NCBI GenBank assembly: GCA_024235955.1
Contig: JACKLJ010000007.1
Coordinates: 1-47,147, forward strand
Origin: Burkholderiaceae bacterium
GTDB taxonomy: Bacteria; Pseudomonadota; Gammaproteobacteria; Burkholderiales; Burkholderiaceae_C
DNA: 47,147 nucleotides
Reading direction: 5' to 3'
This document shows, piece by piece, positions 1 through 8,512 of this stretch (its first letter is position 1; every line of letters starts with the position of its first letter). The notes under the pieces are model-generated. The model was not told the DNA's origin and searched no databases. It saw nothing but the letters and a program-made list of their open reading frames with translations. Position numbers and translations under genes: made by a program.

Positions 1-2
1 CG

Positions 3-113
3 CTCGGCGTTGCCAATGCCCGCCGTGGCACGAGCCACGTCTGCGGCTGGCGCCTTGATCGGCCGCGTTTTCGCGACCCTTTCCGGCACGCGGGATTCAT
101 CCACACCTTCTGA
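3..113 (+). CDS. Possible 3' end of an unidentified gene (partial)
   Basis: Reading frame 3 is open from the window edge to a TGA at 111-113 and gives 36 residues ending GFIHTF. The peptide is rich in Arg and His and I do not recognise it. It could be the C-terminus of a gene that starts outside the window, but a 36-codon open frame in DNA this GC-rich can arise by chance. The antiporter gene follows 57 bases later on the same strand. Confidence 0.25.
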   Translation, partial: LGVANARRGTSHVCGWRLDRPRFRDPFRHAGFIHTF

Positions 114-170
114 GCGCCCCCGCCGGCCGCCCGGCGCGCCGGCCTGACACTCCAACCCCCACCCATCACC

Positions 171-1436
171 ATGCAGGATCTGGCCGTTCACAAGGCGGAG
201 ACGTTGCTGTTCTTCACCCTGCTGCAGCTCACGGTGGTGGTGCTGGCCGGGCGGTTGGGCAGCGGCGCGGCGCTACGGCTGGGGCAGTCGGCGGCGGTGG
301 GGGAGATCGTGATCGGCATCCTGCTCGGCCCCTCGCTGTTCGGCTGGCTGGCGCCGGGGGCCTTCGGCTACGTGTTCCGCTCGGTGCCGGGCGAGCCGAT
401 GCAGGTGCTGTCGCAGCTCGGGCTGATCCTGCTGATGTTCCAGATCGGGCTGGAGTTCGATTTTGCGCACCTCACCGAGCGGCGGCACCGCCGCGCCGTC
501 TGGTGGGTGGCGGCCGCCGGGCTGGCGGCGCCCTTCGTGTTGGGCGCGGCGGTGGGCTGGGTGGGCGCGCCGGTGCTGGTGGGGCAGGGTGACCGGCTGG
601 TCACGGCCCTGTTCGTGGCCACGGCGTTCTCGATCACGGCGCTGCCGATCCTGGGGCGCATCATGATCGAGTTCGACCTCACGCGCCGGCCGCTGGGCGT
701 GATCGCCATCAGCGCCGCCGCCATCAACGACGTGGTGGGCTGGCTGCTGCTGGCGCTAGTAAGCGCGCTGGCGGTGGCGCGCTTCTCGGCCGGCGGCTTC
801 GCGCTCAAGGTCCTGGGTGTGGCGACCTTCGTTGCGCTGTGGTGGTGGCTGGTGCGGCCGCTGCTCAAGCGCCTGCTGCGAAGCGCGGCGGCCGGGGGCC
901 GGGCACTGCCGGACCACCTGCTGGGCGTGATGCTGGCGGCCATCTTCCTGAGCGCGATGGCCACCTACCAGCTCGGCATCTTCGCCATCTTCGGCGGCTT
1001 CATGCTGGGTGTGGTGCTGCACGACGAGCCGGCCTTCATCGCCGCCTGGCGCGAGCGCATCGGCCAGTTCGTCACCGTGTTCTTCCTGCCGATCTTCTTC
1101 ACCTACACCGGCCTGCGCACCGACATCGGCGGGCTCGATACCCCACAGCTCTGGGCCTGGTGCGGGCTGATCGTGCTGCTGGCCAGCGCCGGCAAGTTCG
1201 GCGGCAGCTACCTGGCGGCGCGCCAGGTGGGTCTGGGCCGGCCCGAGGCCAAGGTGCTGGGCATCATGATGAACACGCGGGCGCTGATGGAGCTGATCGT
1301 CATCAACGTGGGCTACGACCTGGGCGTGATCTCGCAGCACCTGTTCACCATGCTGGTCATCATGGCCATCGCCAGCACGGTGGTGACGACGCCGCTGATT
1401 CGCCGCTGGCTGCCGCTGTGTGCGCCGGATAGTTGA
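171..1436 (+). CDS. Kef/NapA-type cation:proton antiporter, membrane domain only
   Basis: An inner-membrane monovalent cation:proton antiporter of the CPA2 / Na_H_Exchanger family. The 421 residues are almost entirely hydrophobic segments separated by short loops. The family's GEIVIGILLGPSLFGW region is at residues 45-60. An Asn-Asp pair in AINDVVGW (N186, D187) sits where these carriers place ion-binding residues. KefB/KefC proteins are about 600 residues and carry a C-terminal RCK/TrkA-N nucleotide-binding domain; here the protein stops right after the membrane domain, so ligand gating of the Kef type is unlikely. The exact cation (K+ or Na+) cannot be read from the sequence. The gene stands alone; GC content drops sharply just after its stop. 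Confidence 0.85.
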   Translation: MQDLAVHKAETLLFFTLLQLTVVVLAGRLGSGAALRLGQSAAVGEIVIGILLGPSLFGWLAPGAFGYVFRSVPGEPMQVLSQLGLILLMFQIGLEFDFAHLTERRHRRAVWWVAAAGLAAPFVLGAAVGWVGAPVLVGQGDRLVTALFVATAFSITALPILGRIMIEFDLTRRPLGVIAISAAAINDVVGWLLLALVSALAVARFSAGGFALKVLGVATFVALWWWLVRPLLKRLLRSAAAGGRALPDHLLGVMLAAIFLSAMATYQLGIFAIFGGFMLGVVLHDEPAFIAAWRERIGQFVTVFFLPIFFTYTGLRTDIGGLDTPQLWAWCGLIVLLASAGKFGGSYLAARQVGLGRPEAKVLGIMMNTRALMELIVINVGYDLGVISQHLFTMLVIMAIASTVVTTPLIRRWLPLCAPDS

Positions 1437-1555
1437 AATAAATAGTAAAACGAGAGGAGCTTACGTTTGTCTTGCATTAACTATTTTATGAAATCAATAA
1501 TAAAAATCTGATGATTGGTGTTATATATAATCAACATTGATAATTATTTATTCAT
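1437..1555 (+). promoter_or_regulatory. AT-rich intergenic segment with a candidate promoter
   Basis: These 119 bases are strikingly AT-rich compared with the surrounding DNA. A perfect TATAAT lies at 1526-1531, about 25 bases before the downstream ATG. No good -35 hexamer is found at the usual spacing. No Shine-Dalgarno sequence is visible before the ATG at 1556. Treat the promoter as a candidate only. Confidence 0.35.
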
Positions 1556-2275
1556 ATGAAAATTCTACATAAAATTACTTTAGTGTTGGTCACTGGCGTA
1601 TTCCTGTTGACCGCATGCGTGTCAACACCAAACATCACATTGGATGCCTCTAGAAGTGGTCAAATTAATTCAATTGCAATGTTGAAAATTGACGAGTCAC
1701 GTCGACTTTCTGTGCGAAACCTATCCGGCTTGGCTGGTTTGGGCGGCGCTATCGGTGGTGCGATTTCCGGATCCACTAGCGCTCAACGGACAGAACAATT
1801 CGCAGCAGAATATAGTCGTAACGCGGTTCGACTGGCTGAGAGGTTGACTGAAGATTTACAAAAGAACCTTGCTAGCCAGGGTAAGCAGGTGATTTATCTC
1901 CCTGGTGAGGTTGCCAAAGTAAAGGATGGCAAAGATGATTATTCTCACATTCAAACTAAAAACAGTGATGCCATCCTTAGCGTATGGTTCGGGCCCGTAG
2001 GTTATGTGGCGCCGGGAGTGGTTGATGCGCCTTACGAACCTTGGGTTGTCGTTCATGTGCGCTTGCTTCAAGCGGAATCCAAGGAAATATTGTCGCAAAA
2101 GACCTACTCTGCTGGATACCAGGCAAAGCTTGAGGGGGCGGTATTTGTCCCTTGCTCTGCAGGATATCGTTTTGATAGGTTCGACGATCTGATTAAGAAC
2201 TTCAAACAATCTGCCGATGGATTGGTCGAGTGCGAGAAGGCTATAGCACTCCGAGCAGCCGCCGACCTGAAATGA
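1556..2275 (+). CDS. Hypothetical lipoprotein, AT-rich gene
   Basis: A 239-residue predicted lipoprotein of unknown function. The N-terminus has two lysines, a hydrophobic stretch and a lipobox LLTAC, giving lipidation at C21. A glycine-zipper-like stretch (GLAGLGGAIGGAISG, about residues 59-73) follows; such motifs are found in membrane-associated envelope proteins. The rest is a mixed alpha/beta soluble domain with no family I recognise. Base composition and codon choice (many AAA, ATT, TTA codons) are unlike the GC-rich neighbours, which suggests recent acquisition. It lies between the antiporter and the convergent end of the pigment cluster; nothing in the context ties it to either. Confidence 0.75.
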   Translation: MKILHKITLVLVTGVFLLTACVSTPNITLDASRSGQINSIAMLKIDESRRLSVRNLSGLAGLGGAIGGAISGSTSAQRTEQFAAEYSRNAVRLAERLTEDLQKNLASQGKQVIYLPGEVAKVKDGKDDYSHIQTKNSDAILSVWFGPVGYVAPGVVDAPYEPWVVVHVRLLQAESKEILSQKTYSAGYQAKLEGAVFVPCSAGYRFDRFDDLIKNFKQSADGLVECEKAIALRAAADLK

Positions 2276-2325
2276 AATGGCCTGGGCCCATTTGGGTTTT
2301 CAGCGTCTTCAAAGTGCTCACATTA

Positions 2326-2380
2326 CTCCTAATTTGATAGCTACCTGCGTTTGCCACACAAGGGTTAGAGGCCGATTATG
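2326..2380 (+). repeat. Dispersed intergenic repeat, copy 1
   Basis: A divergent copy of the window's repeat family, whose core is AGCTGCCTGCGCCCGTC. Here it reads ATAGCTACCTGCGTTTGCC, with the conserved CTCCT left edge and an AGGGTTAGAGGCCGATT right edge. It fills the space between two convergent genes and ends at the stop codon of the glycosyltransferase gene. Confidence 0.7.
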
Positions 2381-3178
2381 CTATGAGTCCGCCCGGCCGA
2401 CCAAACGCCGCCACAGCAGCACCGGCAGGCGCACCACAAAGCCCAGGAACAGGCGCGTGTGCATCCAGGTGAGCAAGGTGTTGTCGCGCAGGTAATTGAA
2501 GTGCGAGACGCCACCTTCTTCGACGGTGAAGTAGCGCACGGGGGCGGGCAGGTTGACCGGGGGCACGCCAGCCCAGGCCAGGCGCACGGCTGCCTCGGGG
2601 TCGAAGTCGAAGCGGCGCATGAAGTGCTGGCCACGCATTACCCGCATCAGCGGCGCGATGGGGTAGACGCGAAAGCCGTAGAGCGAATCGCCAATACCCG
2701 CGCCCAGGGTTTCCAGGTTGGCCCAGCCGTTGCTCACCTTGCGGCCCAGCACGCGGATGCGCGGGGCCTCGGCGCCGAACACGGGCACGCCCAGCAGCAT
2801 GGCGCGCGGCTGGGCCTGGCTGGCGCGCATGAACTCAGGGATCAGCTGGGCCGGGTGCTGGCCGTCGGAATCCATGGTGAGCGCGTGGGTGAACCCTTCG
2901 CGCGCGGCCTGCTCGATGCCGGCCAGCACGGCCGCGCCCTTGCCGCGGTTCTCGGGCAGCACCAGCACGCGCAGGCCGGGGTCCTGCGCGGCCATGGCCT
3001 GCAGCAGGGCGGTGCTGCCGTCGGTGCTGCCGTCGACCACCACCCACACCGGGTTCCACCGGGCGCGCGCGGCAGCCACCGTGTCCCGTACGCGGGGGCC
3101 GGGGTTGTAGCTGGGGATCAGCACCAGATGCGTGGCCGAGGCGGGCCCGGTCACGCGTTGCGGAACCGGCGCCTTCAA
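2381..3178 (-). CDS. GT2 family glycosyltransferase of the aryl-polyene cluster
   Basis: A 265-residue GT-A fold glycosyltransferase, last gene of the pigment cluster. The substrate-binding start HLVLIPSYNPG is at residues 17-27, VVVDGSTDGS at 47-56, and the metal-binding DXD motif is DSDGQHP at 103-109. The C-terminus has a basic hydrophobic segment (TRLFLGFVVRLPVLLWRR) that may associate with the membrane. In aryl-polyene clusters such enzymes are thought to act in attaching the polyene to its lipid or sugar anchor; the actual donor and acceptor are unknown. The start is unusual: a TTG at 3178-3176 that overlaps the upstream acyltransferase TGA in TTGA, with GAGG seven bases before it. This points to translational coupling. 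Confidence 0.85.
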   Translation of the reverse strand: MKAPVPQRVTGPASATHLVLIPSYNPGPRVRDTVAAARARWNPVWVVVDGSTDGSTALLQAMAAQDPGLRVLVLPENRGKGAAVLAGIEQAAREGFTHALTMDSDGQHPAQLIPEFMRASQAQPRAMLLGVPVFGAEAPRIRVLGRKVSNGWANLETLGAGIGDSLYGFRVYPIAPLMRVMRGQHFMRRFDFDPEAAVRLAWAGVPPVNLPAPVRYFTVEEGGVSHFNYLRDNTLLTWMHTRLFLGFVVRLPVLLWRRLVGRADS

Positions 3179-4002
3179 GGACGGGCCTCGCGTTCCAGCG
3201 GGAGTGTGGCGTGGGCAGCGGAGGGGTCCGTGGGCGCGGAGCCCGGCGCCAGATCGGGGGAAAGATCAGCGGCCAGCGCACCGCGGAAATAGGCTTCGAC
3301 GCGCTGGCCGAAGTCGCCGGCCGGGCCGCCCAGATCCCAGCGCTCGCCGCGCCGCACGCGCACCGTGAGCGGCAGCGCCGGCGGCCGCCATATGGGCCAG
3401 TGCTTGCCGAGGTAGAGGCTGCTCATCTCGATCAGCAGCGTCTGCACCGGCGCGCCGCCGCGCGAGGCCATGATGCCGGCGGTGGCGGTGCAGCCGCCCA
3501 CCGGCGGTGTGACGGTACGCGTGCCCTCGGGGAAGATGATCAGCGTGGCGCCTTCCTGCAGTTCGTGCACGGCGCGGCGGATCATGGGCAGCGGGGCGTC
3601 GTTGACGATGTAGCGCGCCAGCCGCGCGCCGGCGCCGAGCAGGAAGTTGTGCATCAGCGCCGCTTTCATGATGCACACGGCGTTGGGCAGGCGCGAGGCG
3701 AGGATCACCGCGTCCAGCAACGAAGGGTGGTTGGCCACCACCACCATTGGGCCGGGCTCGCGGGCCAAGGCATCCAGCTCGCGCAGGTCGAAGCGGCAGG
3801 CGCACAGCAGCTGCAGCAGCGTCAGGTAGAGCCGGAAGCCGATGCGGATGGCCGCGCGGCCCACGCGCCGGCCCTGCGCGGGCGGCAGCACCGGCAGCAG
3901 CAGCAGGGCGAACGGCGTCCAGGTGAGGCAGATGACGGCCAGCAGGCCGAGCCCGAGCACCATGGCCACGACCTCGTAGGCGTGCCAGAGGCGCTTCAGC
4001 AT
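3175..4002 (-). CDS. PlsC-like 1-acyl-glycerol-phosphate acyltransferase family protein
   Basis: A membrane acyltransferase of the PlsC/LPLAT family, 275 residues from the chosen start. N-terminal hydrophobic segments cover about residues 11-40. The catalytic HX4D motif is NHPSLLD (H92, D97) and the second block is FPEGTR at 157-162. I chose the ATG at 4002 because GGAG sits eight bases upstream; an in-frame ATG at 4050 would overlap the upstream flavoprotein gene by 11 bases. In aryl-polyene clusters an acyltransferase is thought to transfer the polyene or a fatty acyl chain to the lipid anchor. It overlaps the downstream glycosyltransferase start by four bases. Confidence 0.85.
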   Translation of the reverse strand: MLKRLWHAYEVVAMVLGLGLLAVICLTWTPFALLLLPVLPPAQGRRVGRAAIRIGFRLYLTLLQLLCACRFDLRELDALAREPGPMVVVANHPSLLDAVILASRLPNAVCIMKAALMHNFLLGAGARLARYIVNDAPLPMIRRAVHELQEGATLIIFPEGTRTVTPPVGGCTATAGIMASRGGAPVQTLLIEMSSLYLGKHWPIWRPPALPLTVRVRRGERWDLGGPAGDFGQRVEAYFRGALAADLSPDLAPGSAPTDPSAAHATLPLEREARP

Positions 4003-4039
4003 GAATGGCTCTCCGCCGCGGCGTGCCGCTGGGCTTTCC

Positions 4040-5389
4040 TCAAGCCGCACCCGCTGTGCTGTCCACCGAGCGGATGTTGAAGCGGCGCTGGCGCCAGGCC
4101 CGCAGCGCGGTGCGCGGCCGCGCCACCGACGATGCGTAGTAGATCAGCTTGAACACCGCCAGCGAGCCCCAGATGGGCGTGCGGCCGTAGATGTCGCCTG
4201 CCAGCAGCGAGAGCAGGGCTTCCTTCACGCGCAGCGGGTTGCGCGGCGCCATCAGCAGATCGCGCATCACCGGATTGGTCATGCGGTAGATCAGCCAGGA
4301 GAATTCGCGCGGGCCGTGGCGCATCACCTTGTCGAAGCGGCGCAGCGCGGCGGCGCCGTGAGACGGCTGGCGCAGGCAGGTGTCCACGGCCTCGGCGGCG
4401 GCCACGCCGCCCTGCATGGCCAGCCAGACACCGGACGAGAACACCGGGTCGATGAAGGCATACGCATCGCCGATCATGGCGTAGTTGCGGCCGTGGTTGC
4501 GCTCGCTGGTGTACGAGAAGTTGCCGGTGGCTTCCACGGTGTTCACCAGGCGGGCGCCGGCCAGGCGCTCGGCCAGCTTGGGCGCCATGGCGATGCCGTC
4601 GTGCAGGAACTGCTCCAGGCTGCGGCCGCCACGGGTCTTCATGAAATAGGGCCAGGCCACCATGCCGACGCTGGTGATGTCGTCCGGCAGCGGAATGAAC
4701 CAGAACCAGCCGTGGTCGAACCAGAAGATGGTAATGTTGCCCGCGGTCTGGCCGCTGTTGCGCTGGGCACCGGCGAAGTGCCCATACACCGCCAGGCTGC
4801 TGTGCCTGGGGTTCTTGTGCTTGATCTGGAAGCGGTTGGACAGGAAGGTGTCGCGCCCGGAGGCGTCGATCACGAAGTGCGGCTGGAAATCCAGCGCGCC
4901 GAGCGTGGCATGGCGCGCGGTGGCGGCGGCGCGCTCGGGCGTGGCCTCCAGGTCGAGCTGCTCGAGCCGGCATTGCTCGAACACCCGGACGCCGGCGCGC
5001 TCGGCGTTGCGCAGCAGGATCTCATCGAACTCCGAGCGGCGCACCTGGTAGGCGTGCGGCTGCTCCTTGTTCCAGGCCTCGGCGAAGGTGAAGGCCTGCT
5101 GGTGCGCGTGCCAGGGCGATTCGAACTCCGCGCCCCACTTCATCATGCCGATGGCGCGCACCTGCTCGCCCACGCCAAGCTCGTCGAACAGCGGCAGGTT
5201 GGCCGGCAGCAGGGATTCGCCGATGTGAAAACGCGGGTGCTGGTCTTTTTCCACCAGTACCACGTCGTGGCCGCGGCGCGCCAGCAGCGTGCTCACGGTG
5301 GAGCCGGCCGGGCCTCCGCCGATCACCAGCACATCGCAGGCGGGCTGGGTGGAGGGCGATGCGGGCTGGGCTGCGGTTTCGGGCTTCAT
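4040..5389 (-). CDS. Flavin-dependent halogenase-like oxidoreductase of the pigment cluster
   Basis: A 449-residue FAD-dependent protein of the tryptophan-halogenase / geranylgeranyl-reductase superfamily. The dinucleotide-binding motif is VIGGGPAGS at residues 22-30. A GES-LLP block (58-62) follows, then MMKWGAEF with Lys84 where flavin halogenases of the phenol/pyrrole type keep their catalytic lysine. WFWFIP at 228-233 fits the WxWxIP halogenase signature. NYAMIGDAYAFIDPVFSSG is the second FAD-binding block. The start at 5389 (MKPETAAQ) is preferred over an upstream ATG at 5521 that lies inside the phosphatase gene. Xanthomonadins are brominated aryl polyenes, so this enzyme could halogenate the aryl head group. 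Non-halogenating relatives exist in aryl-polyene clusters, so an oxidoreductase role is also possible. Confidence 0.8.
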   Translation of the reverse strand: MKPETAAQPASPSTQPACDVLVIGGGPAGSTVSTLLARRGHDVVLVEKDQHPRFHIGESLLPANLPLFDELGVGEQVRAIGMMKWGAEFESPWHAHQQAFTFAEAWNKEQPHAYQVRRSEFDEILLRNAERAGVRVFEQCRLEQLDLEATPERAAATARHATLGALDFQPHFVIDASGRDTFLSNRFQIKHKNPRHSSLAVYGHFAGAQRNSGQTAGNITIFWFDHGWFWFIPLPDDITSVGMVAWPYFMKTRGGRSLEQFLHDGIAMAPKLAERLAGARLVNTVEATGNFSYTSERNHGRNYAMIGDAYAFIDPVFSSGVWLAMQGGVAAAEAVDTCLRQPSHGAAALRRFDKVMRHGPREFSWLIYRMTNPVMRDLLMAPRNPLRVKEALLSLLAGDIYGRTPIWGSLAVFKLIYYASSVARPRTALRAWRQRRFNIRSVDSTAGAA

Positions 5390-5429
5390 GGGAATCGATC
5401 GTGTCCGTGGCGGCAAGCCACGCCAGAAA

Positions 5430-6122
5430 TTATTGCACCGGCGACCTGCCGGGTTCTGCCGGTCGTCCTGCCGCCAGGGCGCGCAGGCTGAGCCCGCCGG
5501 CCACCGCGCCGAGCGCAGCACCCGCCAGCACGTCGATCAGCAGATGCTGCTTGACGGCCATGGTGGAGTAGGCGATGGCCAGGCACCAGAGCCAGTTCAA
5601 CCCGCCCAGCCAGGCCGGCGCCCGGATCTGCCGCAGGATGGCGCGCAGCCACAGCACGCTGAACACGGCGGCCGCCACGTGCAGCGAGGGGCAGGCGTTG
5701 CCATTGGTGTCGATCCTGTAGAGCATCTCGAAGCTGCCACCGGCATCGCGCGGCCCCACGGCGCCCGAGACCGAGGTGGGCCAGAACACGAACACCGCCA
5801 GCGCCAGCACGCACATCAGCCCGATGTGCCAGCCATAGCGCGTCAGGCGCTGGAAATCCGGCTGCAGGGCCACCGGCAACGCGGTGTACACCCACAGCGA
5901 CAGGTAGATCCACAGCACCTCGGGCTGGAAGCCGATCCAGCGGTCGATGAGGGTGGCCGGAATCTGTGTCACCTCGAACTGCGGGTGGCGCTGGATGTAG
6001 AGGTACAGGTAGAAGAAGAGGGTGAGGAACACCGCGTTGCCGAGCGCCTTGAGCCACCACAGGGTGCGCACGCGCCGCCACAGCTCGGCGCCCCAGCTGG
6101 TGGTCACGCGCTGCTCAGGCAA
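5430..6122 (-). CDS. PAP2-family membrane phosphatase
   Basis: An integral membrane phosphatase of the PAP2 superfamily, 230 residues from the chosen start. Hydrophobic segments alternate through the protein. The conserved blocks are NACPSLHVAA (His148) and STMAVKQHLLIDVLAG (His193, Asp197), the two catalytic regions of the family. This type acts on lipid phosphates at the membrane; in the cluster it may dephosphorylate a lipid anchor or its precursor. The start is uncertain: TTG at 6122 has GGAG seven bases upstream and overlaps the exporter stop; GTG at 6107 has a weaker site; the longest frame reaches an ATG at 6218 but its extra residues look like read-through of the exporter gene. Confidence 0.75.
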   Translation of the reverse strand: MPEQRVTTSWGAELWRRVRTLWWLKALGNAVFLTLFFYLYLYIQRHPQFEVTQIPATLIDRWIGFQPEVLWIYLSLWVYTALPVALQPDFQRLTRYGWHIGLMCVLALAVFVFWPTSVSGAVGPRDAGGSFEMLYRIDTNGNACPSLHVAAAVFSVLWLRAILRQIRAPAWLGGLNWLWCLAIAYSTMAVKQHLLIDVLAGAALGAVAGGLSLRALAAGRPAEPGRSPVQ

Positions 6123-8499
6123 GGCGGGTCTCCGCTGCGGCCGGTGGCGCGGCCGACCAGGCCATCGCCAGCCAGAGCGCCAGCAGCGCGCCAGGCCCCA
6201 CGGTGGCGCCCAGCGCATGCAGCAGCGGCACCTGCGAGAACGCCAGGATGCCGAAACCCAGGATGGTGGAGAGGTTGGCCAGCGCCAGCGAGGCCAGCGC
6301 CAGCCAGCGCGCGGCGTCCGAGGCGTCCTGCTGCTGCATGCCCTGCACGAAGAACAGCGCGTAGTTGGAGCCCACGGCCACGATCAGCAGCAGGCCGACC
6401 AGGTGCAGCAGGGTCATCGGTATGCCGAGCAGCACGTGCGCCGCCATCACCAGCAGCACCGCACCGGCCAAGGGCAGAATGACACGAAAAAGTGGCGCCG
6501 GCCGGCGCAGGGCGGCCGCAAGCAGCAACAGAATTGATAGCGCACCAAGGCTTACCAGGAGCAGCGCCTGCCGCAGGTACTGGCCGAACACGGCGGTGGT
6601 CTGCTGCTCCAGGTCGAGGTAGAAAACGTCCTGACCACCGAGGGCGGGCCCGTCCAGCAGCCGCTGGATGTCGGTCACCGCATGGGCCCGGGCTTCGGGC
6701 TTGGTCGCGCCCATCTGCAGTGGCATCAGCACCGACCAGCCGTGCTCGCGCCGGAGCAGCAGGGTCTGCACCGCGAAGGCGAAGCTGGTGCCCTGCAGCG
6801 ATTCGGCCGTGACCGGCGCTGCGCCACGCGCCTGCTCCACATCCTGCACAAAGGGGCCGAGCCGGTCGGCGTCCAGCGGCAGGCCCTGCAGGGCGGTGCG
6901 CAGGCGGGCCTGCAGCTCGTCGGCCGCGGGCAGGGCATCACGGCGGGCCAGCTGCGTGGCCGCGCTGGGCAGGAAATGCGCCGGGCTGTCGAGCCGGGCG
7001 ATGGTGCCCTGGGCCAGCAGTGGCGCCAGCTGGGCTTCCACCCGCTCCGCGAGCGCCAGCGCGGCCTCCTGCGTGGGCGCGGAAGCGATCACCATCTGCT
7101 GCAGATCGGGTGCGCCGGCGTCGCGGCGCAATTCGGCGTCGAGCTGTTGCAGGTGCATGGGGGCGGGGTTGAGGCCGGCCAGGCCGCGCGTCCAGAGGTT
7201 GTCACGGTGCACCACCACCACCGCCAGCGCCAGCACGGCCAGCACTGCGGCCACCCAGCGCAGCCGCCAGGCCAGCGCACGCACACCGTCCACCGTCCGG
7301 CCAATGCGGGCCAGCCGCTCCAGCGGGACGGGCGCGATGGGGAGTGCCGGCAGCACGAAGCGCGTGACCGCGGCGGCGGCCAGCAGGCCGGCCACCGAGT
7401 ACACGCCCAGCTGCGCCAGCCCCGGGAAGGTGGAGAACAGCAGCACCGCGAAGCCGCAGATGGAGGTGGCGACGCCCAGCCGAACCGTGGGCCAGAAGCG
7501 CTGCTTCCAGGCCTGCCGGTCCTGGGCCTGCACCAGGTAGTAGATGCTGTAGTCCACGGCCTCGCCCATCAGCGTGGTGCCGAAGCCGATGGTGACAGCG
7601 TGCACGGTCTCGAAGCCCAGGCCCACGGCGGCGATGCCGGCCAGGATGCCCGACAGCACCGGCAGCAGCCCGACCACCACGTTGCGCAGCGAGCGGTACA
7701 CCAGCAGCAACAGCGTGAACACCCCCAGGCTGCCCAGCAGCGAGAGCCGGTGGATGTCGCTCTTGATGGCGGCGCGCGCGTCGACCGAGAACACCGGCGT
7801 GCCGGACATGCGCAGCGCCAGATCGCCACGCGTGTTGGCGGTTGCGAAGGCGGCGCGGATGGCGTCCAGTGCCTGTTCCTGGGCATCGGTGTCGGTGCCG
7901 TGGGCGCGGGTCATGGTGATGAGCAGGGCGCGCTGGCCATCGGACGAGGCCCACACCCCGTCGGCGTTGGCGGGGGTGTTGCCCCCGCTGGCCAGATCCA
8001 GCACGCGCAGCAGTTCGCCGGTCGGGTCGCGCGGCAGCAGGGCCTTGAGCAGCAGGCCGGCGGACCCGGACAGGTCGGTGATGGTCCGGGCGATGGCCTC
8101 GTGCAGACCCTCGGCGCTGAAGTGCGCCGGTGTCACGGCCGGGCTGAGCACGTAGCGCTCGGCCAGCAGCACCGCCTGGTCACGTTCGCGGCTGGCCTCG
8201 TCGCCATTGACGGCACCCGAGAAGAGCGTGCTGCCTCGCAGCGCCGCGGCAAGGTGCCGGGACGCGTTGGCGCGCTCTTCGGGTTTGCCGCCGTCGATGC
8301 CGATCAGGATCATGCGCGAGAGCGCACCGTCGCGGATCTGGTCGACCAGTAGGCGCTGACGTTCGTCCGGCTGCCGGGGCAGGAACACCGACATGTCGGT
8401 GCTGTAGCGGCTGGTCGCCACCACCAGCGCGCAGGCGGCCAGCAGCAGCGCCCAGACCCAGAGGATGCGGCGGTGAACCGATGGCTTGGCGGAAGTCAC
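6115..8499 (-). CDS. MMPL/RND-type exporter of the aryl-polyene cluster
   Basis: A 794-residue inner-membrane transporter of the RND superfamily (MMPL branch). It has one N-terminal membrane segment (about residues 10-28), a large periplasmic loop, a block of five or six membrane segments around residues 240-420, then the same plan repeated in the second half, which ends in hydrophobic segments. Aryl-polyene and xanthomonadin clusters carry such an exporter next to a LolA-like gene; together they are thought to move the lipidated pigment from the inner to the outer membrane. The gene lies 13 bases after the LolA-like gene and overlaps the phosphatase start. Confidence 0.87.
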   Translation of the reverse strand: MTSAKPSVHRRILWVWALLLAACALVVATSRYSTDMSVFLPRQPDERQRLLVDQIRDGALSRMILIGIDGGKPEERANASRHLAAALRGSTLFSGAVNGDEASRERDQAVLLAERYVLSPAVTPAHFSAEGLHEAIARTITDLSGSAGLLLKALLPRDPTGELLRVLDLASGGNTPANADGVWASSDGQRALLITMTRAHGTDTDAQEQALDAIRAAFATANTRGDLALRMSGTPVFSVDARAAIKSDIHRLSLLGSLGVFTLLLLVYRSLRNVVVGLLPVLSGILAGIAAVGLGFETVHAVTIGFGTTLMGEAVDYSIYYLVQAQDRQAWKQRFWPTVRLGVATSICGFAVLLFSTFPGLAQLGVYSVAGLLAAAAVTRFVLPALPIAPVPLERLARIGRTVDGVRALAWRLRWVAAVLAVLALAVVVVHRDNLWTRGLAGLNPAPMHLQQLDAELRRDAGAPDLQQMVIASAPTQEAALALAERVEAQLAPLLAQGTIARLDSPAHFLPSAATQLARRDALPAADELQARLRTALQGLPLDADRLGPFVQDVEQARGAAPVTAESLQGTSFAFAVQTLLLRREHGWSVLMPLQMGATKPEARAHAVTDIQRLLDGPALGGQDVFYLDLEQQTTAVFGQYLRQALLLVSLGALSILLLLAAALRRPAPLFRVILPLAGAVLLVMAAHVLLGIPMTLLHLVGLLLIVAVGSNYALFFVQGMQQQDASDAARWLALASLALANLSTILGFGILAFSQVPLLHALGATVGPGALLALWLAMAWSAAPPAAAETRLA

Positions 8500-8512
8500 C
8501 GCGGCTGTCGTC

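Noticed and set aside
6530..6552. AGAATTGATAGCGC inside the exporter gene, reminiscent of the dispersed repeat edge
   Set aside because: Only the outer AATTGATAGC part matches and the conserved core is missing; chance or codon use explains it.
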